A model generated the notes under the pieces. That model was not told the DNA's origin, searched no databases, and was given only the letters and a program-made list of their open reading frames with translations. Shown one piece after another: positions 31,636 to 43,007 of a DNA stretch of 64,000 bases. Positions within the stretch are counted from its first letter, which is position 1. Every line of letters starts with the position of its first letter. The stretch is taken from contig NW_022881614.1 in assembly GCF_003369915.1 (NCBI RefSeq), positions 18,888,336 through 18,952,335 on the forward strand. Reading direction: 5' to 3'. Origin of the DNA: Drosophila miranda. Lineage: Eukaryota > Arthropoda > Insecta > Diptera > Drosophilidae. The translations under genes were made by a program, and so were the position numbers.

Positions 31636-34600
31636 ATGACTCTGGAAACGCAGCCTGTAGGTGGCGGCCTGGGATCTGGGATCGCCGGTCTGTACGATCT
31701 GGAGGAGACACTGGGATCGGGCCACTTTGCCGTTGTGAAGCTGGCGCGTCACGTGTTCACTGGGGCCAAGGTGGCAGTGAAAGTCGTTGATAAGTCAAAG
31801 CTGGATGAGGTGTCTAAGGCGCATCTGTTCCAAGAAGTGCGGTGAGTAGAGTAGAGTCTAAAAGAAGCCATGGGTTGTCGTGTCAACTAATGTGCAATGT
31901 GTGACCTTGACCCACAATAGCTGCATGAAGCTGGTACAGCATCCGAATGTGGTCCGATTGTACGAGGTCATGGACACACAGACCAAGCTGTACCTGGTGC
32001 TGGAGCTAGGCGACGGGGGAGATTTGTACGATTACATAATGAAGAATGAAGCCGGACTCAGTGAGGAGCTGGCGCGAAAGTATTTCCGGCAAATCCTACG
32101 TGCGATCACGTACTGTCATCAGCTCCACGTTGTACACCGGTGAGTTCGCATTCACGCCCACTGATAATACAGTCCACCGATCAGCAATTTACGTAACTTT
32201 TCGCTTCGTTCCGTTTCGTGGTGCGGCGCGTCACACGCAACCCACAGGGACTTGAAGCCTGAGAATGTGGTGTTTTTCGAGAAGCTCGGCCTCGTCAAGC
32301 TCACCGACTTTGGGTTCAGCAACAAATTCTCTCCCGGCCAAAAATTGGAAACCTTCTGCGGCAGCCTGGCCTACTCCGCTCCGGAGATCTTGTTGGGTGA
32401 TTCGTACGATGCACCTGCAGTAGGTGAGTGTGTCGATTTGGTTACTTTGGTTAGGCGATAGACTCAACTCTAGCTGGTATTTGGCTTTATCTTTTAGATA
32501 TTTCGTCGCTTGGTGTCATTCTGTACATGCTGGTGGTCGGACAGGCGCCATTCGAGAAGGCCAACGACTCGGAGACTTTGACCATGATCATGGATTGCAA
32601 GTACACTGTGCCCACGCACGTTTCGGCGGAGTGCCGCACTTTGATTGCTTCGATGCTGGTACGGGATCCCAAGAAGCGAGCGACTGTAGAGGAATTGGCC
32701 TCTTCGGACTGGCTGAAGCCAATCGACGAGCCGGACTCGACTTCCACCGAGCATTTTCTGCCTTTGGTCAGCCGCAAGCAGCTCAGTGAGGAGGATCATG
32801 CCTTTATCATACAGAAAATGATCAACGGAAATATTGCGTCCAAGGAGGAGATTGTGCAGTGAGTAGATACCGCACAAGACCTGGTTTACTCCTGGCTAAC
32901 CTTCGATTTCATACGATGCAGGGCTCTCGACAAGAATAAGTACAATCATATAACGGCCACATACTTTTTGCTGGCGGAAATGAGGCTGCGAAGGCGGCGA
33001 GACGAACAGGCACAGAAGCAGAAGCTTCTGAATGAAGCAAGCATGAAGTAAGTGCTGAATGGCAATGGCGTTCAAAAGGAATACACACAATTTTTAAAAA
33101 TATCCTTTAATAGAGCGGAGGATGCGAGCCGCAAGCCGGTAGCTGAGAAACCCAGTCCCACAGAAGCCCCCAAGGGTGTCCCCATCAGCATCAACGTGAC
33201 GCCCGCAGCCCAATTAGTAAGCGACGGCGGCAAGCCAGTAAGTTCAATACTATTTCTATTGTTTTCTGGAACTTCACTGCATTCGCATTCGTTTAGGACA
33301 AGCGGAGTCGCAAGTGCAGTATTGTGCGGGAGGAAGACGAGGAGGAGTCTGCCAGCGAGGATTCTGTGGTTGGAAATGACCTAAAAGTGACCACATCGCG
33401 ACTGGAACCTACTGCTGAAGGACTCGTCAATCGAGCGGTGCAGGGGCGTACTGCCCCTACCGCTGTCCTCGCCGCAGTAGGAGTGCCTCGAAATTCACGC
33501 ACAAAGATAGTCGTAGCCGTAGATGCTACGTTGGCTCAGAAGCTCAAGCAAATGGAGAAAAGTGCCAAGATAGACGAAGACACCCTGAGAGGCCTGAAGG
33601 AGCTAGAGGTTGGCAAGTTGAAGCCCCTGCCGAGCAGCAGTAAGAATCCGGTGCTCAGTCACCGTCGCACAAAACTTAACAAAGGCACGCCGTCGTGCAG
33701 CAGCTCAGAGGCCTCCGACGATGACACAAAGACGCGAAACAAGAAAAAAATTAATAAGTTCGTGGGCGATACTCCCACACGGTTTCGCATGCACCGGCGG
33801 GACTCTCACGATGACTCCAGCGACTCGCAGGATCAACTCTATCCGCCGCCTGGTTCGGCCAGCAGTGCGACAAATTTCATCTCGAAAAGCAGTGGCGTAA
33901 GCGGCAAGAAGGAAGGACAAGGACAATGCAAGGACGTAAGTAAATCTACTACCGACCAGCCTCTTCCTCTGTCTACCGAAATTGAAAATTATATTCCAAT
34001 TGCAGCCAAATAAATCTGAAGAAACACGCAAATCTCACACACAAAAGAATAGAAAACAGCCGAAAGACCATGTAGACAAGCATTCACAAGCTGAGAAGCA
34101 GCAATCGGGGCTAATAGAGGGCACGACAGCCACATCGTCAGCCACAAGAAGGAGGCGTATGCGCGAGAGTCAGTCGCTGGATCGTATCACAGAGGCTCAG
34201 GAATTCGAGCTGCGGCACCGCAGCTACGCCGAGGGCGAGGCTGCGACGGCGTCCACATCAAGACAACATATCGATCAAAGATATTTGCAGTCCAACTTAA
34301 ACATCAGCACATTCTCCGTTGCCGAAACAAAGGAAGAGTACGATGATGATGAGGAGCCCGAAACGAAGCCCAAGACCGTAGCTGCACCGGAACCTCATGA
34401 TACCAAGGACCAAATCATGCACAGATTGAATGCAGCCAAAGCTACGCTTCAGCAAGAGCAATATTTTACTAATAACACCAATCTTAGTAGGCACTTGAAC
34501 AACAACAACCATAGCCAGAGCAATAGCAATAGCAACAAAAAGAAATCCAACGACGAAACACCAAAAGATATTTATAATCTGAATTCAATCGAAGAGATCG

Positions 34601-34722
34601 ATCTGATTTTGAAGGATAAAAGCCTTACCAAAGCAATACATGTTACCGGCTCTAAATGCTTTGTGACCATGAAGAAAATTCGCCGGCTGGGAAAGTATTT
34701 TCCCGTTGTGAATTTCTCTTAA
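31636..34722 (+). CDS. CG8485: SNF1-related (SNRK-type) serine/threonine kinase
   Basis: Eight exons (31636-31841, 31921-32139, 32248-32423, 32498-32858, 32922-33047, 33114-33237, 33297-33935, 34006-34722) total 2568 nt, 855 residues, without a break. The kinase domain has GSGHFAVVK, the ATP lysine in [17 protein letters not shown] split by an intron, DFGFSNKF, and an APE motif in [12 protein letters not shown]-like region and a long Ser/Asp-rich tail follow, as in SNRK, an AMPK relative activated by LKB1. One oddity: exon 4 begins DISSLGV where kinases of this family have D-W-S-G, so the near-invariant tryptophan is a serine (TCG at 32502-32504). The frame is open, yet activity may be reduced. 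All introns are GT-AG. Confidence 0.9.
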
Positions 34723-35337
34723 TAGATGCTGAAACGGAAACATAAACAAAAAACATAAATAGAAATATAAATAAATAGTTACTTCATTGCAAAGTGCATT
34801 CTAAATATAAAACTTGGTTAAGCGAAATATATTACGTAGCAAATATGCATGTATTAATTGAACAAGTAAAGTTACCAATATATATATTAGAAATATCCAA
34901 AAATCCCAGGAATATGTCTTGAAAAAAGAGCTCATCCTCTAAACATATTTTTAGATAAAGGATGGACGGAGAGGAAGTGTAAGCCCTGTAAATTTATTTG
35001 CGTTTTAAAATCAACTTGTGCCTGCCCATTTGTGTGCCCGGGTTGTGTTATATTTTAAAGCTACATTTTATTATTTCATTAAATTAAGTAATTTAAACAT
35101 AAATTAAATAATTAAATAAACTTGCATTATCACAGCAAAAACGTGGGGGAGATTTGCGTCGGTTTTTACCGCCATTCTGGCCATCTCCGATTATGTTGCC
35201 GGTTGCCATGATAACCGACTTCTGCAATTACTTCGATGTCTTATTTTTAAAATATACTACAGCATAACTTTGGCGCGGTTTAACTCAAGTTGTTATCCTG
35301 TTTAAACAAAGGGGGCTTAAGTGGGCTAAGTTCGTTT
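34723..35337. other. CG8485 3' UTR and Opa1 upstream region
   Basis: AT-rich, with AATAAA-type words near 34769 and 35115 for the kinase transcript. No gene is seen. Confidence 0.5.
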
Positions 35338-35348
35338 CGGTCACACTG
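35338..35348 (+). promoter_or_regulatory. Opa1: Motif 1 core promoter element of Opa1
   Basis: CGGTCACACTG matches the Drosophila Motif 1 consensus (YGGTCACACTR, bound by M1BP) exactly. Removing the transposons at 35404-42904 places it about 145 bp upstream of the Opa1 ATG, a normal TSS-to-ATG distance. Confidence 0.7.
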
Positions 35349-35403
35349 AAAGTCAGACCAGACCGTGAAAGAAAAAATTGAACAAGAACTTAAAACAAAT
35401 CTA

Positions 35404-37183
35404 CTTCCTTAACAGACGAATTCTCATAAAGGGCAAAAGCGAGGTAGAGGTGAACAGAGGTGTTAGCCAGGGTAGCTGTCTCAGCCCAACCCTTTTTAAC
35501 CTTTACACAGCCGAACTACATGATATTAACAGTCATAACTGCTTACGGTTTCAGTATGCTGATGACTTTTTCATAGTTTGTTTTCATAAAGAAAGGTTTG
35601 CTGGAAGACAGTATAGATAAGTTCGAAGAAAAATGCAATAGGCTAAACCTGTCATTCAATCCGGTGAAGTCTAAAGTGATTTACTTTAACAATCGTAGAG
35701 CTGTGCTAAATATCTCGCATCAAGGAGTTGAGATCAGACAAGTAGAGCAGATCAAATACCTAGGCAGGACTATCTCAGCAAACAACTCAGCCTCTGGTCA
35801 CATTGATCTGGCCATCTCGGAATCGAACAGAAACTGTGCGTTTCTCAGATTACTCAGTGGGTGTCACTATGGTATCAGCCCCAAAAGAGGGCTTATATTT
35901 TACAAGGCATTTGTCAGAAGTAGGCTAGAGTACGCGTGCTCATCATTCTGCAACCTGTCCAAATCTGCCTTGGCCAAAATCAAATCCCACTGCAACCATC
36001 ACCTCAGAAAGTCGCTGGGTCTGATAATCTGTACTCCCGTTCCTATCATATATCACATGGCAGGAGAACTTCCCCCGGACTACAGGATGAGATTCCTGGC
36101 GGCGAAAGAGTTGGTTAAGGTGTTTGCATTTAATCTCCCAGCAAGTGAAACAGTGTCAGCAAATAGGGATTTAAACACGGGCTACGCTAAGGCATATCGG
36201 GAGTTTGGCAGCATAATAGATAGAGTTGAGGTTTTCGAGAACACAGCTTCATTTTGCACTAAAATTAGCTCCGACTTAGAATTTTTCAAGGGTTCTACAC
36301 CCAACAAGCACGCTATAGACCAGGCAGGTATCATGCTGCTCCACGGGGAAAAGAAGGATCAGCTGACAAAGGGTGGTTTTGAAATCTATTACACGGATGG
36401 GTCAGTCGCAGATGGGCATTCCAGCGCCGCTTTCCTGCACGATAGGACAGGTTTTTTAGATAGCTATTACACGCACAAAACCCTTTCCTCGTTGTCCGCC
36501 GAGCTCCTTGCTATCGAGAAGGCATTAGACCATGCAATTTTGTACAATTTTCCTCGTGTCGCGCTCCTGACAGACAGCAGAAACGGGGCCCTCATTCTGG
36601 CGAAGAACATTCAGGATAACTCTATCGCCTACAAAATCAGAGAAAAGATCCAACAAAATCCACATCTAAAATCCCTCAGAACACTTCAGTTGACGCAGCA
36701 GCCAAAGAAGCCCACAGACGAGGAAAATACACAGTGGTTAAATGGAACCTTAAAGACGCTATGTGCGAAATACACAGAATCTTAAGAGCAGAATGGGAGA
36801 GAGAATACGCCGAGTTTGCTAGTATCAAGCACCGAGGTTACTGCTCGCTTTTCCCCTCAACATCATCCAAACCGTAGTTCCTAAATAAAACTAAGCTTAA
36901 AGCCATTGACGCTAAAAGAATCAACAGACTGCTTAGTGGTAACGCATTCGATAGGCACACTCTCGCCAAAATGCATGTAGTTCCTAGTAACATATGTGAT
37001 ACATGCGATAGTATCGATAACGCCTCGCATTTAATTTTCAATTGTACAAAGTACAACACAACAAGGCAAAACTTCCCATCTCTAAGAAAATATAATGATA
37101 TTTACAAATTCTTTGAAAAAGAAAACATCAGCGCGTACCAAACACTAATTGAATTCATCGACGAAATTGATGTAAAGCTATAA
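35404..37183 (+). pseudogene. I-like LINE ORF2 remnant (RT C-terminus, RNase H)
   Basis: Three frame segments: RT palm to about 35600, a thumb plus RNase H segment (35598-36785), and a C-terminal zinc-finger-like tail (36971-37183, stop at 37181). The catalytic YADD is present but the N-terminal half of RT and the endonuclease were never copied, as usual in 5'-truncated LINEs. The start of the first frame lies in host DNA (35378-35403), so no start codon belongs to the element. Confidence 0.8.
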
Positions 37184-37185
37184 AC

Positions 37186-37384
37186 TGTAAACTTTTAATA
37201 GCACGGTTTTATTATATGTTCTTCTTTCTTGATCGTCGTATTCGAATGAATGTGTGTTGGCATATCGATACTTGTCGAGGACAAGTATCGATATATCGAG
37301 TACATTGGTATTTCTTATAATACTATCGATGAGTAAATCTTAAACTAATATTCAAATCTTATAAACTAATATTCATATCTTACA
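37186..37384 (-). repeat. gypsy-like 3' LTR
   Basis: 199 bp, pairing with 42577-42775. It contains a perfect 33-bp palindrome at 37262-37294 with 15-nt arms ATATCGATACTTGTC around GAG, so two TATCGATA (DRE/BEAF-type) sites in mirror position. Confidence 0.9.
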
Positions 37385-37490
37385 TTCGGGCAACCTGACT
37401 ACAGATCGCCCACGATCTACACACTAAGGCATACAGTTGGTTAAACATTTCTTATTCGGTATTGTCTTACTTAACATACTATTTCATCGA

Positions 37491-40400
37491 TTAACAACAT
37501 GAGACCATGGTTTTATCCTTACACTCTACCCAGGGTTTAAGCCTTGCTGGTTCTAGTATACTTCGGAATGGCATTTGCGTCAACTGACAGTCCTCAATGT
37601 CGACAACCTCATAACGATCATTATCCAATACTCTATTGATCCTGTACGGTCCTCGATACTTTGGTGCGAACTTCTTATTGATCCCCGGTGTTGTGTCCAC
37701 ATGCCGGACTGCTACATAGTCACCAGGTTCATACTTTAATGGGGCTCTATGTTTATGGGCATACATCTTCTCATTTCTTTTCTGCGACAACCGTATGTTC
37801 TCACTTGCTATATCTCTTATAGTTTCCAACTCTCTAAGTTCTGACGCTAACTTCTCCTCTAGGTATTCGGTTAATTCATCTACAAAGGGTCCTTTCTGGG
37901 GTATTCCAAATAACAATGTGCTAGGTGTCTTTTTCGTACTGCTGTTAACGGAGTTATTAATGGCGTGCTCTACCTTGCTCATCAACCTATACCAATCGGC
38001 TTGCTCAAGGGGCTCTGACAGTTTTCCTAACATAGGAGTAAGAACACGATTCACCCGCTCCACTTGGCCATTCGCCTGCGGTGCACCTGTAGCTACCTTA
38101 ATGTGCTCTATCCCTCTCTCCTGCAGAAAACTAGAGAACTCTAACGAGGTGAAACAGGTCCCACGATCTGATATTATCCTAGTAGGGCGACTATAGAAAT
38201 CAAAATATTTACTTAAGGCATCCTCGCTTCCCGCGTGCTGGTACTATTAACCGGGAACAATTTGACAAACTTAGTGAATGCATCTATTACCACAAGGAGG
38301 TGTTTTCGCTTAGATCTAATACTCGGCAACGGACCCAAATGATCAACATGTAGGGTATGAAAAGGAACACACGTCTTTGGGATACTATGGAGCGTTCTGT
38401 TATGGATTGTTTTAGGCATCGAGTGTAGTATACACGGTAGACAGTTTCTGATGAACCTTGCCACTTTACTTCTCATTGACGGAAACCAGTAGGTCCTCAA
38501 AAGGTCACTCACGCACTTCTCTGCGGCCAGATGTCCTAGTTTTTCGTGTGACCGCCTTATCAACTGCTCTTCCATACACATTGGTACATAGAAACATAGT
38601 TTGTTTTCACAACTCCTCTTGTAAACAATACCATCTATCATTTCAAAATCTACTTCAATTCCATCCTCTAGCATTTTTCGAATCCTAACTACTTCCTTGT
38701 CTCGCATCTGTTCTGTTTGCAATATCAAATCAACATCTTCTGGCGTTGCACCTACTACCCCAACTATCAATGATTTTAGTAATCTTTCCTCCTGAAACTC
38801 TAACTTGTCCCTCTCTACTGTATCCTCAACACATTTTTTCTCTTTATCTGAATTCCTATTACTAATGTACTTTACTCCCCCCACCACATCGTTAACGCTT
38901 CTTCTACATTGGCTCAAATCTCTAATTTCAATCTTCGATCCATCCTCTTCCCTATATTCACTATTCTCTATGTTATCTCTACAATCACTACCAAGGTTCT
39001 CTCTATCATCAGACTTCCACCTATTTCCCAATCTACTTCCTACTGCACTTGATTCTCCACACTCAATCGCAGGGTTCTGTACGGTACTACTACGCTCTCT
39101 ACTGATATTTAATTCTCTACACTTAATCACAGGGTTCTCTACGGTACCTCTATGCTCACTACCAGGGTTGTCTCTACTTACACTATTCCTTGTATATTGC
39201 TTTCTACTCTCATCTTTTTCTAAATTAGACTTTTCTAAACCGTATTTGACTCTATAACCATCCTCTAACATATTCGTCACTTGATCTTGTCTGCTCAGCG
39301 CATCAACTTGCGCCATACTGGCTCCAGGTCTGTGCATAATGGAGTAATCATAGTTCTCTAACTCTAGGGACCGCCGTGCTATCTTAGGACTAATTGACTT
39401 TCTGGTTAACGTCTGTACTAACGAATTACAATCCGTGATTATTTTGAAGGACCTATGCTCCAAATATGCTCTAAAACGCCTCAATGCATAAATTATAGCC
39501 AATGTCTCTAGTTCGAAACTATGATAACGTGATTCTCTTTCTGTTGTTTTGCCGGAATAATAAGACACAGGGTGCATCTTCCCATCATCTTGTCTTTGCA
39601 TCAGTATTGCGCCATAACCGTATGAACTTGCGTCTGTATGTAATTCCGTTTCTCTATCTGGGCTAAAAATTGCTAATACCGGAGGATTTGCCAACGCATT
39701 CTTAAGAGTTTCAAACGTCTTCACCTGTTCTCTATTCATGGGAAACGGACCACCTTCTTTTAACAACTGCACCAAGGGCTTAGCTGTCGTCGCAAATGAC
39801 AACATGAAACGTCGAAAATACGAAAAGAATCCCAAGCATGAGTGCAGTGCTTTTACATTTTGAGGGACTGGGTATTTTTTCAAGGCCTCAATATGGGAAT
39901 CACTAGGAACTATTCCGTTTTGATTAACTTTATACCCCAGGAAATCGATGTTTCGATTGACAAACCTACACTTTTTTAGATTTATCTCTAAATTTTGCTC
40001 GCTAAACCGAATGCATAGTCTTTTTAATATATCCATGTGCTCTTCAACTGTTTTAGTCGCTACTAATTTATCATCCATGTACACTACAATGCTTTTGTTC
40101 CTAATAAAGTCTCTCAAGAGCTCCGAAATAAATCTCTGAAAAATAGCGGATCCATTTTTTAACCCAAAGGGCATTCTCAAGTACTCATACTGTCCTTGCG
40201 GTGTCACAAACGATGTATACGAAACTGATTTTTCTTCTACGCCTATCCACTTTTCAAATCTATAATGGAAAAACAGCACTTGTTTTCTAAAAACTCAAGA
40301 CAGTCCTCAATAAGGGGCAATGGGAAATTATCTTTAACAATTCGTTTGTTCAGACCACGGTAATCGACACACATTCGAAGTTCTCCTGATTTTTTTTTTA

Positions 40401-41230
40401 CTAGGACCAACGGGGAAGCATAAGGAGACTCACTATGACGGATTACTTTCTTTTCTAACAGATCATCTACTATTTCAGCTACTTTCTCTCTCTCATGGTA
40501 GGATAAACGACGCGGAGTACAATGAAATGGTGTTGTTTCTGTTACACGAATCTGCATCTGATACTTTGGTGGTGCTTTAAAGTCAAATTCTTTGTGTAAA
40601 TAGTATGTCTTAATAACTTCCCTACACTTTTCTGCAAGAGTGGGGCCAAATTCGAAACCTACGTTAATATGTTCCTCTTCATCAATCTCTACCGCCGCAC
40701 AAAAGTTACTGAACTCGTCGCCTTGATTCATATTCTCGATGGCCATTTTGTCATTCCTTGAGTTTTCTTGTGTCTGATTTTTAAATGGATTAGAACGTTT
40801 GATTAGCTCGCTTCTTTCTGATTGATTACCATCTAACTTATCATATAGTCTTATGTTGATATTATTTTTACGTTCGGTGAATAAAGACGCGCAGGTTAAA
40901 CTAATAGCTTTTTGCTTTAACGAGCTTAATGGTGTGTGTTGCTTCGCATTGATATTTTTCTTATGAACTAATTTTACTTCAATAACTTTGAGGGCATCGC
41001 GTCCCAACAATACCGGCAAAGGCAGCATGTTATCATCTACGATGTTTAATAGAACGATATATTTCTTTGTGCAAAATTCAATATGGCACTTAAATTTTCC
41101 CGATATGGGAATTGGTTGTCCTCCTAGTCCATAGTATTTCCTAACTTCATTATAGGCTTCAACTATAGCCGACTTCGGTATCAAAGACTTATGAATAAAA
41201 CTTACAGGGCTACCTGTATCAAATAGACTA
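37491..41230 (-). pseudogene. gypsy-like pol (protease, RT, RNase H, integrase), broken
   Basis: Protease DTGSPVSF at about 41215, then RT entry and palm in one frame to about 40250. There several bases appear lost after IIDLKSG and the frame changes. RT catalytic VVYMDD, RNase H (HTDASSYGYGAIL) and the integrase zinc finger and core continue to 38213. A further frame change near 38220 precedes the integrase C-terminal part (38063-37491), which has the GPYRINRVLD chromatin/GPY-F-like end. The two frame changes make it non-autonomous. Confidence 0.85.
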
Positions 41231-41265
41231 AAAATACTGACGCCTCTTTGTTCACCAAACGGAAG

Positions 41266-42542
41266 TCATAAAGTGATTAACTGGACAGCCGCTAAATCGT
41301 CGTTGTTTTTTTCTCCTGGTCGCTCCTCATCTTGAACTGCAGCTACCCTAGTGGCCATCTTTCGTTTCGGGCACTGCGAATATAGGTGGCTGGTACTCCA
41401 ACAGTTAAAACATGCCCCATCCGGTCTCTTTGGCTGACTGCATTTCTTCATAACGTGCCCAAATTGCCGACAGTTGTAGCAACGCATTGCGCCACCACCT
41501 TGCTGCTGCCCAAATGCCATACTCACATTTAGTTTTCCCTTTGTCATACCTTCGCTACGAATTGCTACGACGCCAGGAGCTCTTCTGACCTTATCATAGG
41601 TGACCATCTTGTCACGCAACTCGTTGAGTGTGCTGCAATATAGCATGGATGCTGCCATGCCCGTCTTGTCCTGCAGTCCTTTTACGATGAATTTGACCAC
41701 ATCGCTCGTGGCCATGTCTGCTTGCGACGCTATGCTGCACATTGCGACGAAATATTGCAATGCGCTTTCATTATTTGCAATTTTCCGTGCCTCCAGTCGC
41801 TTTCCAATGTCCCACGCTGTCACTTTCTGCTCAAAGACGTTGAGCAATTCTGCTCGCATCAATTGCCAAGTCAAAGGCGCCACATGGTCGATGTACGCCT
41901 TCGCCGATCAGCCTAGCAGCCGCTTCGCTAATATCCAGCATTTGGACTCGGATACACCATGGAAATTCATAATGTCCTCAAAGTTACTTATCCAACTGGT
42001 TACAGGCTGGTCGTCATCTCCAGAAAATGGACGCATCAACGCCTCAATGTGTGTCAAGTCGATGCAATCTCTCGACGTTTCCAACTCCATAGCCTCTTTC
42101 TCCGTTTTCAATATTCTTAATTTGAGATCAGATAAGCGCTTGCGAGAAACGTACAATTGTTCCAACTGCTGCAAACGGCGCGATTCTTCTTCGTATTCAT
42201 CTGATCGCATTATCAATTTCGAACAAGCGTTGTCTTGTCGCGGCATGAATGCTTCTGCACATTTTCACCATATTCTTCTGGCGCCGCTTTTACTGCGTGT
42301 TGTGCACTACGGTTGTCTCTATCTATCTCGCGCTCAACCGGGACTGCAAAAATGTCTGCCTGCATAGTCTCGTCTGCGCTTGGCGCCGTATTTCCTAGCT
42401 CATGCGTGTCTTCCATGATTTTTTTTACTGCTGTACGTAATTGGTGTATGTTGGCATCTTGATCAAAATATACGTTTTGCCTACGCAATATGTCGCTAAG
42501 TTCACTTTTGGTTTTCTCTCTTATGTCTGCATAGTTCATCAC
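41266..42542 (-). pseudogene. gypsy-like gag, broken
   Basis: Segments at 42542-42213, 42246-41908 and 41883-41266. The first two lie in different frames; the second ends at an in-frame TGA (41910-41908), after which the same frame continues. The C-terminal part carries two CCHC zinc knuckles (CYNCRQFGHVMKKC, CFNCWSTSHLYSQC), the nucleocapsid signature. The fragmented frame means no full gag is made. Confidence 0.8.
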
Positions 42543-42576
42543 AGAGTTTTTTTTTGGGCAAACCCCACACCTGATA

Positions 42577-42775
42577 TGTAAACTTTTAATAGCACGGTTT
42601 TATTATATGTTCTTCTTTCTTGATCGTCGTATTCGAATGAATGTGTGTTGGCATATCGATACTTGTCGAGGACAAGTATCGATATATCGAGTACATTGGT
42701 ATTTCTTATAATACTATCGATGAGTAAATCTTAAACTAATATTCAAATCTTATAAACTAATATTCATATCTTACA
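42577..42775 (-). repeat. gypsy-like 5' LTR
   Basis: Partner of 37186-37384, with the same palindrome at 42653-42685. The inner flank on the minus strand reads TATCAGGTGTGGGGTTTGCC, which resembles a degenerate tRNA-Leu primer site (weak). Confidence 0.9.
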
Positions 42776-43007
42776 AAACAGTACTCCAACATCTTCTATT
42801 CTTTGACTTGGCAATTTCCACCTTCAAAAGGCGGGCGGCCAAATAATCCCACGCTACTCACGGGTAGCTTGGTAACTTAAATGCTAAAAAAAAAAAAAAA
42901 AAAATAAAACAAATCTAAGGAAATGAATTTTTGCGAAAAGAAAATTAAGTAATTCCCAATAATAAACAATAGAATCTGTGTGGCAACTGCAGCCCCGAAC
43001 AGCAATA

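Larger units (their letters stand above)
37186..42775 (-). mobile_element. Ty3/gypsy LTR retrotransposon, full length but inactive
   Basis: 199-bp LTRs (37186-37384, 42577-42775) with TG...CA ends flank a minus-strand gag-pol. A 4-bp target duplication AAAC lies at 37182-37185 and 42776-42779, the length usual for gypsy elements. It landed inside the 3' UTR of the I-like LINE. The LTRs appear identical, so the insertion is recent. Several frameshifts and a stop break gag and pol. No env frame is seen. The integrase (HVDHLGPLP, VVIDAFTKFVKLF) resembles the mdg3/blastopia branch, but I am not sure of the subfamily. Confidence 0.9.
35404..42904 (+). mobile_element. 5'-truncated I-clade LINE, interrupted by a gypsy element
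   Basis: A 13-bp target duplication TAAAACAAATCTA lies at 35391-35403 and 42905-42917. The LINE itself is 35404-37185 plus 42780-42904, about 1.9 kb, ending in a poly(A) run of about 19 (42886-42904). It encodes the 3' part of a reverse transcriptase (VSQGSCLSPTLF, FQYADDFFIV), an RNase H domain (IYYTDGSVADG, AELLAIEKAL, LTDSRNG) and a terminal Cys-rich region (CDTCDSIDNASHLIFNC). RT followed by RNase H is typical of the I clade. The frame is broken near 35590 and again near 36690-36970. It sits in the Opa1 5' UTR. Confidence 0.85.
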
